Source: Spirometra erinaceieuropaei
Taxonomy: Eukaryota; Platyhelminthes; Cestoda; Diphyllobothriidea; Diphyllobothriidae
Reading direction: 5' to 3'
Assembly (NCBI GenBank): GCA_902702965.1
Contig: CACRXP010000032.1
Coordinates: forward strand, 571,327 to 635,326
DNA: 64,000 nucleotides
This document shows positions 1 through 12,200 of the stretch, piece after piece. Under the pieces are notes generated by a model. It saw nothing but the letters and a program-made list of their open reading frames with translations, made no database searches and was not told the origin of the DNA. The position numbers were made by a program, and so were the translations under genes. The number at the start of each line of letters is the position of its first letter. The stretch's first letter is position 1.

Positions 1-33
1 AGCTTTTCATATATGCAATAAGATATTGCTCGC

Positions 34-184
<151 letters not shown>

Positions 185-240
185 TACATGCATGTGTGCT
201 GGTTGTGGTGGACGGTGATAGTACCCGTTTTGGTTAACAG

Positions 241-3200
241 CCGATACAGACTATCCGGAGGATCCAAAAAATCCCCAATGGAACCCCCTAATCACTCCAG
301 AACAGGTTATCTACCTACAAGCAAGCAATGCCCTTGTAACGCATCGCTTCCGGCAGATGTTTCCACCGGAATTCGGCATGGAGGAACTGGAGGCACCCAA
401 GCAGGGCCTGGCCTTTGACCCTAAGTCAGAGTTGGCGAGACGAAAGAGGCCCACCTCCGCTCAAAACGGTGATAAGAAGACGGTGAACCGTAATCTTAAG
501 AAGCTGAAGATTGACTGGGAACTGCCCGAAGAAGAACCCCACCACCGGCTGGTCCGTAGGCTGGAAGAGTACAGAGCCCGTATGGCTCCGCAAGCAGCGG
601 CAGAAATTATTGAGGCCCTTCTAGCGGATGCAGAGCATAGTAAGTCCGCTTCCAGCTCTGTTGACCCCGACATATGTGCCTACTAATCTAATTATTTATA
701 TTCGTGAGAAGACATTGCATGTTTAAGCAGGTTTAAGACCTTGGGGGCGCACCCCGGCTTATCAGTTAACTCGTAGCCGAGAGGCCAGCTCTTCGGGTGT
801 GATGATTCTTCCAAATAATTACGAGGTACGTTGCCCGATCCGAAGTCGAATTAACAACGGGCCTGAGTGGACTACTGGGTGGCTGCAAGTCCACTCAAGC
901 ATGCGGGTGACCTTCGTAGCCTCGGCGCGCGTTAAGGTCATGGTACTCTGTCACCACTAGGTGACTGGCGTCTGGTGCTAACAAGACGCGAGCTGCAAGA
1001 AAGTGCGTCATTGACGACTGTGCAGACTGCCTTACCTCTAGCCGTCGCGAGTGAAGACGTTCATGCTGTGTCCCAGCCGCTTGTGCGTGAATAAGCTTAC
1101 GATGCAGCAGGCCTGCACAGCAGCTACCACACACTCTCCCCTCTCACCTACCTTGCTCCGATGGCAAGATGGTGTCAGGACGGCCTCCGGTGAGCTCGGG
1201 TGCAGTAACCCACAAAGCGTCCCGGTTCCATTATATTATTCGGCTCGGATCACCGTCCACGGGAATGTCATACAGGTCACACTAGGCAGGCATTATTGCA
1301 GTCTGGCTCTCCGTCCTGGGAAGGACCGAGTTTTCCAGGCAGTTAACAGCGTTCCAAGCCACGGTGTTTTGAACGTCGGATTTATCATAGTGAGGGATGC
1401 GCTGGTTTGTGGTAGGGATGAATTCTTCACTGTAGGCCTCGCTCTCTCTCTCTCTCTCTCCCCCTCTTCCCTCCAGCGGCGATGGAATTTAATGCAGTGA
1501 CTGACGCTACGTAAACGTCAACATCTAGGACCTAGCATGAACCGAGAATTGATTGAAGCCTGAGCCTCGGATTAGAACTCAGTTAATCGATTTATTGATC
1601 AGGCGCCGACGTACACAGACCTGTGTAATCGCCTCCAATCAGGTGTCATCGATCGATAACTGGCTTGCACGTTCTATAATGGTCGCTCTGACGATGGACT
1701 CCTGCACGACTTCGAATGCTCAGAATAAGAAACAGGCTGTTCCGGTGTTCGACCAGCCTTCGTCGTCTTCTTCTTCTTCTTCTTTTTCGGTGGAAATAAG
1801 CTTCCGAGCCACTTCAGCCCAACTTAATTTCCAGAAAGCCTAACTCGGACAAGCCTTTTGCGCTAAAAAGAGGTAAGACAGAGTAATGTCGACATCGGAG
1901 ATGAACTCATGTTCATGGCAAACCAGCACATTCATCAACCAGATGTGCTAGAACCTGTTACGACGCATTATCATCCGCCTCTCAGAAAGTTTCCAACTGG
2001 TTGCGTAACTCATTTGACACGCAACTGATTGCTAAAGTAAAATAATTCTTTCTTAATGTGACCTTTACGACACCTGTCGTCTCTGTTAAATAAGAGACAG
2101 TAGTAGATGAAGTTTGGATCACAAGGACTGAGGGGACGAGGTCATCTTTGGCGCATCTAGACGAACTTTTTTGGCTTAACCTGCCAGTGTGCCCAAGCTC
2201 ACGTCTGGTTGCGCTGACTCTGTCTTACCGCAGGAACGTGGGGGAGGGCGAGGGCGGGAGGGCAAGGAGTGTGCAGCAGATGCTGTGCAAGTCTTCCATC
2301 ACAACAAAATAATTTGCTTTCCAGTAAACTTCCTGCGTCCAAAGGACGTCATTGTTCGCGATGGCGGTCGAAGTGAGGTGACAGGTGTCTCTCTTCTCAT
2401 GAGACAGTCACTTTCTGACCATTCCCTTTACCTGGCATCATATCAGGTCATTTTGTGGAGGAACCTTGTTTGGTAAAAGGAAAAGGGAACTTCCTACCCT
2501 CGCATGCAAAAAATTGGGATGGATCTGGCCAGAACTGTTGAACTTCTAGGATCACACAGTTGTGAACAGACGGCACAGTCTAGTAGTTCCTGAGCTGAGA
2601 CTGTTAAATCACTGAAATCTCTTCCAAATAGACAAAACTGCTTATTTCGCTGCGGAGCTCCAAGAAATACTGCCTATCGTTGGATTTGTTTTGGCCTGAA
2701 CAAAAAACAGCGCTACATCACGGAATAGAGCGGACAGCTACGGCGTACTCAGTTGTCACCGATCGGCCATATTTTGGCCAACCTCGAATATGAAGTCGAA
2801 GTGATCTCCTTAAGATGGGTTTGCTCTTTTACAAATATGCCCGAAACTAGAGTTAAAAAAGGCCAGTTAGCAACTCAGGCGTTATATTTTTCCTGTATCT
2901 GCACATTTGTTGTTCGAGGCGAGGCGGCCGCACGAAACATGCCTGGCTTCTCGGATACACCGACCAGCTCTCAAATGCCCTCTGTATCTTGAGAAGACGT
3001 CGTCGGTTGTGCACAATGTTGATGATATACTACTGATTAAAATCAACTGTTTTCCGTTAATTGAACGATAGAACCAAAGAAAAAAGCCACTGCGGAGGAT
3101 AACCCAGACGAAGCCCTTCTTCCACGGAGATCCCTGGCTCCGGAAGTTCCAGACCCCTCAGAGAAAAACGTCCTCACTTACTTTGACCTTCGCGAGCTCC

Positions 3201-6200
3201 ATCCTCTTGTCATAAACATGGATGCTGACAAAACTCAGGCAAGTCCCCCACTTGGTCTCATTCATGAACTCGCCCCCTCTATTTCACATGTCTCCTCCCT
3301 AACAAGTGTAAACTTCCGACTTCCCAAGTTGTCGGTTTTCTGAACGAAAGATTATTACGGAGATAGCCTGAAGCCGCCAGTACCCGGCACAGATTTAACA
3401 CAAGCATAAACAGCAGGCCGATAGAAGCGAATAAGCGAGTTCCAGGAAGCAGTTCAGAAGAATAAGATGGGATCGCTGGAACAAGAAGCTTACAGGCCTG
3501 ACGTTTCGGATTCTCACTCCAACCCATCATCAGAGGCGGTTGCAAATAAAGTAAGTAGAGGCACAGAGGGTGCAGTATTTATAGTACGTATCTGCCGTAG
3601 GGCCACATGCGAACTATAATTAACAGCCCTCGTAATCACCACTGGGAGGTCGTAATTAAGGCGATGATGGCTCGTCAGTCCGCATGTCTTCCCGGTTATA
3701 TGCACAATCTGCACTTGTTAAAAATGACAACAAAATTGGCCTGAGTATTTTCACCGACTTTATGTGCTATTATAAACCCAGGCATATTTTGTTTAGAGCA
3801 TTTCCGACGCACTATGTCATCCTCAAACTTCTTGCTCGAAGTAACGTCATCTTTCTGTTGCAAAACTGTTATTCATTTCCGGATTAATTTTGAGCCTGAA
3901 CGGCTGTTACGGAAACGTTAAGGGTTTCCAAACTACAAGCTGTTCAGAAGAAGAAGAAGAAGAAGAAGAAGAAGAAGAAGAAGAGGAAGATGCGATCACT
4001 GAAACCAGAAGTTTATTGGCCTGACGTCTCTCCCGGCGACCAAATGACTACAATAATAAGGAGCACCCTCATTCATCTCTGGGAGTCTTATTTGATGCGA
4101 GGATTGCTTGTTGGTCCATACCTGAGTCGTTAATGGTCGTGATTTCATCGCCGCCGTTGATTCTTGCGGTGACGATTACTCGGAAGTTGGGGCCTACTGT
4201 CACCGGAACTGTTGGTCGCCCGTACTCTCCCCGCGTGGTTAATTATTCTGCTCAGGCAACATCTCAGCACAGAATATGGAGGCGGAAAATCATTACGCAT
4301 GTTAATTCGATACTGGTCGGAGGACCGTGACTCAACCAAGTCGCGGCTCACACAGATGTCATCTCTTGCGAGGATTTCGGCCTCATTAAACGTGAAGGTG
4401 TGGACGGGTCGCTTACAATGAGTCGCGATCTGGAAGCTAGCGTCATTCCTCCTCACTGCTGCTGCTGCAGCATGTTCAGCCATTCGCGTCCGGAGTAATC
4501 CATCAGTTTCTCCGAAGTAGTTGCCTTGTTCGCAACTGCACCAGATTCGGTAGATGACTCTGGACGTTTCACGTAGTGGCAGTGGATCTTTCGGCCTCAT
4601 TATTTGAAGTTTTATAGCTGGCTCCGGCCCGTGTGTAAGCCCAACAGCAAGTGGTATGGGAAGCCGGCTGGCGGCTTCCAAGCCGTTCTTCGCGTACGGG
4701 AGCTCGCACTACAATTTTGGACCGGTTTAATTTTGTCTCTCATCGCGTTTACACATGCACCGGCTGACAGAGTTGCGCGGGTAACCGTTCGCCTTGGGTA
4801 CCCCTCGAAGGTATTTTAATTCAGCAACCTTGTCTTCCGGTTCGACACAATGCGTCTCCGCACGCCAATACAGCGCACCTACGTAAATGCGTGTGTGACT
4901 AATTTGGTGGCTGCCGTTGTGCCCTCAGAACGGGCCACGCGTTAGATGCGCTGGACTAACAAGGGGGCCACATCGGACTCTGGCAGGCGTTATCTGTGCG
5001 CAATAACAAATGCCAAAATTTGCGGGGTGCGCTGGCGGACCCTGTTGTCGGCATTCGTCGCACAACCGGATCACTGTCTCCACCCCACTGTTTTGTGGTC
5101 AAAATCCTGGTCATTTGTGTGTGGACCAGGGGGTGAGGAGTGGAGCGCCAAGGCGAGGATCCGTCCGAGCCATCCACCTGCGGCCCCCCCGTCTCCGGTC
5201 TTCTTGTTTCTATCTTGACACCGGGCCCAGGCGGGGGAGGAGGAGAGAGTGTAGGTAGATGCAGCGCAAGTCTACTGGCACTATAAACCCCTGCGTAAGT
5301 CACCGTCCCTGCACCCACAATGCAGTCTGTGGGGCACACGGTGGTCATCGTCGAAATCGACGGACGAACTGTCGGCTGCCGTTAAAGCTCACTACCGGCA
5401 TCGTACTAGTCGCTTTCCTAAACACTTGAGTTTTTAGGCCACCACCATCTTTGCAGTAGACGATGATATCAAGGAGGGCTAGCTGGTCGTCGTCCTCCTC
5501 CTCCTCCATCGTAGATGTTCGGAGATGCTCTTTGAATGCCATTACCTGCCCCTGTTCGATGACGACGAAGTTTTCGTCTATATGCCAAGCCCAGAATTCC
5601 GGTCTGTGGTGTCGGAAGACCAGCGACTCCAACCGCTGTAGGACTGCCTTGTCTATGAGTCCCGAAATCGGCGAACACATTGGCGTTCCCTTCAACCGCT
5701 CGCAGACTGTTCTGTCCAAAGTAATGTACGTCATCAGACTGCCTTGGCTATGAGTCCCGAAATCGGAGATTCTTACATCGAGATGGGAGGTGTGTCTTAA
5801 GACAGAACCTCAAGGGTTGTTGGAGGATTTGGATGTGCCCGAGGCGATCCTCCGTCTTATCGCATTTGTTCTGTAGGAGTAATTCAACGGTCTCGACTGG
5901 TATGTCACACCAGTAGTCGCCTTCTGCATACTTCACCACTTGGCCAGTCGAACCGTGATGCCCTCGGAAACTGCTTACTGTGATAGGCCTGTAGCAGCCC
6001 AGCAACTACATCCTATAAATACTGCAGCACCTGGGCAATCCACTACTCTTATCTGACTCAATCTCTGATGATGGATTCGAGTGGGAATCCGAAACGTCAG
6101 GCTAATAATGTTCTTATTCTAACGATCATTTCTCCTTTTTCTCTTCCAGTGAATATTAATTCATTGAAAATAATGGCGACAGTGCGAAATTGGAAAGTAT

Positions 6201-9200
6201 AGTGACAAAGGCGCCATTGTTGCTGAGAGTGAGACCATCACTAGGGATGATACGGGTCTAGGTAGACATAGAGCAGGTTGGACAGCTCCGGGTTTCATGG
6301 AGAGCCGAACTATGTATGTGGTGGCGGGGAGCACCATTTGCGAACCCATTTTCCGTCTCTTCTGTACCCAACTCTCTAACCGTGGTACACAAATTTTGAG
6401 CCACAGACGTAGTAGGGTCACGCGCGGTGGTCCAATCCTGGTACCACAACTTGTGGTACCGGAGAGGCGAATGGCGAGGTCTTCCCACGAATCTTAGTTA
6501 AACGGGTAACCATACCTGCACCCCTACAACAGATGCGGTGGTGGTGGAGGTGGCGGTGTTCGTTTGTTTCACTTATCAGTCTCCTGATTGGAAACTCGAG
6601 AGAGAGTTCGACCGTCGATTTCGACGATGTCCACTGTGTGCCCCACAGACTGCACCTTGGGAGCAGGGACGGTGACTTACGCAAGGGTTTATAGTGCCAG
6701 TAGACTTGCGTAGCATCTACCTACTCTCTCTTCTCCTCCCCTGCCTGGGCCCGGTGTCAAGACAGAGTCAAGAAGACCGGAGACGAGGGAGGCCGCAGGT
6801 GGATGGCTCGGACGGTTCCTCACCTTAGCTTTCCACCACACCCCCTAGTCCACACAACAATAACCAGGATTTCAACCAACACAACAGAGATTTGGGGGCT
6901 AGCACGGCCGAAGTCGCACCTGGGCGTGCCGCCAACGCCTGGCTCGGATCCCACACTGTGGTGGGAATGCCATAAAGGCCACATTAAAAAGGAGCCATTG
7001 CAGCCTGACTCTCAGACCGCCTCCCGTTAAGGAGGAAGTCCAGGGTATCCCGTCAGTTGGCAACCTTCCAAGCCACGGCTTTTAGCGCACCGTAATAGCT
7101 TCAAGCGCGTCAGATTGTTTATAGTGAGGAGAAAGTGCGCTGAGTCGTCGACCTCACTCTCCCTTCCCATTCCCACACACCAGCCGCTGTCCGAGCCGGT
7201 CAGCAGACTGGAGTGGGGAATGGGCGCGGTGGCTGACATGGTCGACTGACCATGCCTGCGCGCGCCACAGCACGACCTGGCCCCCCATACACACAAACAC
7301 CAGGATTTCACACAACGGGGGTAGAACGGCGTGTCTCCCACTTGCGTGAGAGGGCCGTGGAAGGTGCTGCTTCAGCCCGTCCCCAGCCCACCAGTCCGCC
7401 ACTACACACAACACACACATACAACGTGACGAACTGCGTGAACCGAGAGCAGGCCTCAATCAGCAACCTTCCTATCCACGACGCTTGACGTGTCGGCATA
7501 GTCTCGGACACAAGTCACCCGTGCAGCCGAAGTCGCATGGGGACCGAGTCGAGATGCACACTTCCCATTTGCGTGGTAGGCGGCAGTTGAGTGCATGAGG
7601 TGTGTGAGGGTTGATGTCTGGTGGGGTGATGGTGTTAGGAGGTAGGGAGTGAGGGAATATGTGGTGTGACCGGCGGTTGTCTACCGCAGGTCGTCGTGGA
7701 TGCGCATGTGGCCGAATAGACCCATGCGATGCGTGAAGGTGCGAGGGCAGTGTGGGCATTTTCTTGCGCGCGAAACCAGCATTGTTCCAAGCCGCCTCTA
7801 ACGTTATGTTTTTTGCAATTTAACCTTTTCCGTTGCAGCTTATGAAGCCCAACGGCCCGCAAGTGGGGGCCTTCGAGAAGGCGGTAAAATTCATCGGCCC
7901 GCCAACGGCGACCGCGACAGAGTATGTGCGCCGAGCTGAGGGCACCTTCGAGGAGATTGCAAAGCAGGCTGAGGAAGCGGCCTCCGAAAAGGAGGCGGAT
8001 TACGAGAGGCGGTCGGAGGAGGCGAACATCCTGCTGAACCAGGAAGAAGCCATCTGGGTGCGTTAGTGTTGTCTACCCCTCCTCACCCCGGTTACATGGG
8101 CTCTGGGGGTTTTAAAATCACTTGATAGGCGTCATTCATGTTTTAATTCGTTTCGTCCATGTGGTGCATCATCAGATGATTATGAGTAGTCTCTTTGAGC
8201 CGGTGCTAAACGAAGTTACGGTGAGAACACCGTCGTCTAGTTCTTTCTTTTTTGTGAACATGGGCATAACAGCAAGCGCCTCATCCGGATTCACCACAGT
8301 CCCCCCCTGGAGGAGAAAGCCTCCATATATAACGAAGCCCAACCGGGGAGCCTTTGGACTGACTAGCACAGCAACTGCTGCATGAGAGAGAGGATCCATT
8401 TCTTCGACAAATTTAACGCAGTCCTTATGATAGTGAAATTTTACGCACGCCGAAACTCTCTCAATTCATTAAACCTCCTGGCTTGGAAGGTTGCCAAATG
8501 ACAGAGTAACTCGTTCCTTTCAAAACGGAGCGTCAGGCTGCAACTTCGCCTTAGTCTAACCTCTATGACACTGCCACCCAGCTGGAATCCGAGCTGCTCC
8601 TTGTTTTCGTGAAAACCTGATTCAGCTTGTGTGGGCAAGATCGTGTGGCCGACGTAGGTGAACTGTCTAGATTTGCCACCTACTATTTTTTTCGCCGAGA
8701 CTCAGGTGAGTGAGTGAGTAAGGAGAGAGTGCGAGGGATGCTGCGCAGGTATGTCTCACTACAAACTTACTTAGGCGCAAATTCCTATTCTTCACCCATC
8801 ATACTGTGAGGCACACTGTGGCATCGTCTTTCTCGACGGTCGAATTAACTTGACATTGATCTTCGTCTGCACTAATAAAACAAGCGCATGTGAACAAACA
8901 CGTGACTGCATTCTTCCTACAAGTTGTGCCCAGTGCAGATGACAACCACTTTCTCCACGTGCATTACTCACTTGCTGAAATTCATGTACAACTACCTGAA
9001 TTTTGAATCGATAAATCCGTTCGCAAGCGTTGAATTCCCTTATAAAAAAAACCATTTGGCCGCCTTTTATGGATAGTTTATGTACTTACATCGTTTATGT
9101 ACAAGCGAAAGCTTGAACTCTCAGAGATGAGGAAACCAACCAGCACCAAAACCACGCTTCTTTGTATCAGCTTTCCAGGGACAAAACGGGTCTTGTTTGT

Positions 9201-12200
9201 TGAACATTATACCCCTTTAGTAATATCTGCCACGAGTATGTAAATTCCTGTAACGATTCATATATGCTGACGAGAGTTCATTAGACCATTTCAGTGTGCT
9301 CTTGTCAGAGTTCCGGGCCTAAACCACTCGGTGATTATCTTTAGAGCTGTCGATTTTATCACTGGACCCGCCACGCGGGTGCCATTTAACTGTATTCCCC
9401 CGAGTCTAAATGAAAATACTCGCTACTTATTATAATTGAGTACCATTTAACGGTCGAATGTTTTTGATATGAAGTGGTCGAAATCAAGGCGAGGGTCGGC
9501 TTCGTTCTTAGCATATGCTCACAAAATTTCTGCATAAATTGTCTTGACAACCAAACCGTAATTTTTTCTTATATGTGCTCGCTCAGGCTGACTACTTAAA
9601 TCTGCTGAAGAACGAAAATCAGGAGAGGTGGGATACCAAGAACTTGCCGCGAAGGAATTACCTCCTACAGTATGTCCTTCCAAAAGTGACCGAATCACTT
9701 GTCCTCTTTGCCGAGAATCGCAGCCAGGATCCCATCGACTTCTTGGTGAGTGTAACAGCAGCTTTGTACAGTATATTATACCCTCAATCTGCTATACTTT
9801 TTGAACGATTGATGTCTGTAAGAGAGATTGTGCAGGCTTTGTGTGGAACTGGCAATGACAGGTGACAGACACGAAGACACGCGAAGTTTGTCGAAAGAGC
9901 TTGAAGACCAAAATAAACGTGTGCAGCATATATTCTGTTGCTAACTAAATATGAGCAGAAGTATTTCTGTTTTTAACCCAGCTTTAGTCTTATTGAAAGC
10001 CAGATCTCTCCCCGGTACGAACCCACGCTAGACCGGCTGCGAACGAGATCATTAAAAGTCACATTGCAGCACCGCTGACCGACATACTCTAATTGTGAAA
10101 ACGGGCACTTTCAGTTTATTAACTGCCAGCATACAATCTTAGTCAGTGTAGATATTTGATGACGGTGAATAAGCCAGAAATTTTCATTCCAGTCTTACCC
10201 TTTTCTGTCATGTGCCGCTTTACAAATAAATGAATTGCTTGTCCGCTCGACTAGTCATTTCGTTGCAGTATCCGAAAGGACCAGAGTTTGAGTCTGATTA
10301 TAATTCGGCGTGAAGCGTCCCAAGCAAGTGTAAGCCTTCCAAATCTGGTACGTATGACGTAAATGATAATGTTCTCAGGAGTCGTAAGTATTAAGCAAAA
10401 CCGGCTAGTGAATGATACTGATGTTCAGAACGTAGAATAACCTGACAGCAGAGCACGATAGTGGAGCACGCCAGCGAAGCGGAAGTCATCCAGTCGAGTT
10501 GTTTTCGTCACGTCAAAACAAGCAATTCGATAAAAGAAAACGGAACTAGATTGTCAAAGGTGAATTAGTCTGGTATCTCGCCACACGTACGCCGCGCTAA
10601 GAATCATGTGATTGGTGCTTATTCAGCCTTGAGGCCAACCAATCACTGGCGAACATAAACTTAGTAAACTCAAAGAAAGAGCGTTAGATCTCTCGGTAAC
10701 ATTTCCCAGACTGAACCGCAGCCCGCCGGACAGTGGCTGTTTGGGGGATTGATGAAGGATTAATTCCATTGTATCTCACTCCCTCATCGTCACAAAAGTT
10801 CAACTTTCCAAGACTAACCTAGATGGTGGATAAGGTCTCATTGAATGGAGGGCAATACTCTCCATGTACTAATACCCTTATGGCTTTCACCCCTTTACAT
10901 GTAACGGCCCGAAGACATTACCGTGGCTAACTCCACAACCGCCTGTTTGTCAGAGCCGAAAGTCTCCCTCTATCACAGCTAGCAGTTATTGAAGGCCATC
11001 CATCTGTCAGCCGTGTACCCGTCGGGTGATTCTCGGTTGGACGGGTCCCGTCTGCCGAGAGGAGTGGGTTTCGTCATCCCTGTGCCCGTATCCAGAGCGG
11101 CGGCAAAACGCAAAATCTTGCATTTCATTTTTATATCTCGGAACTGCGTCATCAATTACTCTCCTTTGTTATGGGGGACGGAAACGGGATGGAGTTAGGA
11201 CCCAAGGCGAAAAGGACACACCGCCATATGTAGCACAGCGGGTAAAGTTAACTGTGAAGTGCCCGCGTGAAATCAGCCAGCCAATCAGCGTGCGATGCGC
11301 TATCGAGCAGGCACGATGTCATTGTTCGCGCCGGCTGCCCAATCGATGGCAAGAAACAGCAACACCAAGCCCAGTAAAACAGACGTCAGCATGTCCTATA
11401 GCAGTTATGAGTAGAAAAAAGGCAAGTTTTAGCACGCTAGGTGACCATGTTACTCAGGTTGGCAGAATAAGTAGGCTTCTCCCGGAATTCGAATTCATCT
11501 TTTTTCATCCACCCGTCGGGACATAAGAACATGTTTTTTTCCGGACTCCGAGGAGCGTTCCTGTGTTCTAAGCAACTGCCTGTCGGGCTTATTACGTAAT
11601 CGCTTCGGTGAAAACTTATATGGGAAGGATGCTTTGTTGATGACACACCCTAAGGGCTGTTTTCGATGTTGCAAAGGCGAGTTTTCTTACGTCAATTTAC
11701 CAGCGTAAGTGCTTGCTGGGCATTTCATGACTTATTTTTGGATATTTCCGACAAAGAAACCAAAGCCTTAAATTCTGAAGCGTTTAGAATGCAGGCCTCC
11801 TGCGTCCTGTTAATCGGGCAGCCCGAGTTCAGATGAGCCAGATAAAAGCCCTGCCAATAATCTCCACATGATAAACGATCAGATGTTGTATCAAAAGAAG
11901 CGGCTAATTGTCGAAATTTCCTCCCCAAAGGGAGTATGTCCTTGCAAAATGGGGTATTTCAATCTCAAATACGTTTGGCTGTGATCGTGTCTGACGAAGC
12001 CAGTCACAATGGTATCGTGGATACTGTCTCTTCAGGAGTAAGAATCATCGACAACATCTAGCGGCGATGCCCAAATGTCGTAGGTCTTGGGGCCGCCTCC
12101 ACGTCTTGGCAAGCAGTGTTGAGCTAGATTTCGAGGTGATCTCATCCCTCAGACAGCGCCGCCGCAGCGTGAATAACCTATTTCAGACTTCTCGGATGAC

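Larger units (their letters stand above)
4000..6180 (-). mobile_element. Penelope-like element, degenerate, with inverted 5' pseudo-LTR
   Basis: Reading on the minus strand: RT fragment (6005-5345), an interspersed-repeat region (5345-4960), GIY-YIG endonuclease (4681-4145), then a worn pseudo-LTR (about 4030-4000). At the 5' side a pseudo-LTR of opposite orientation (about 6005-6180, plus) carries an intact-looking hammerhead. This order RT, GIY-YIG, pseudo-LTR is diagnostic of Penelope-like elements. Several frameshifts make it non-functional. Confidence 0.75.

Noticed and set aside
8140..8182. Minus-strand CTGATGATGCACCACATGGACGAAAC-like sequence as a hammerhead
   Set aside because: Core strings are present, but the intervening bases form no convincing helix II and the triplet after GAAAC is GAA; no pseudo-LTR context.
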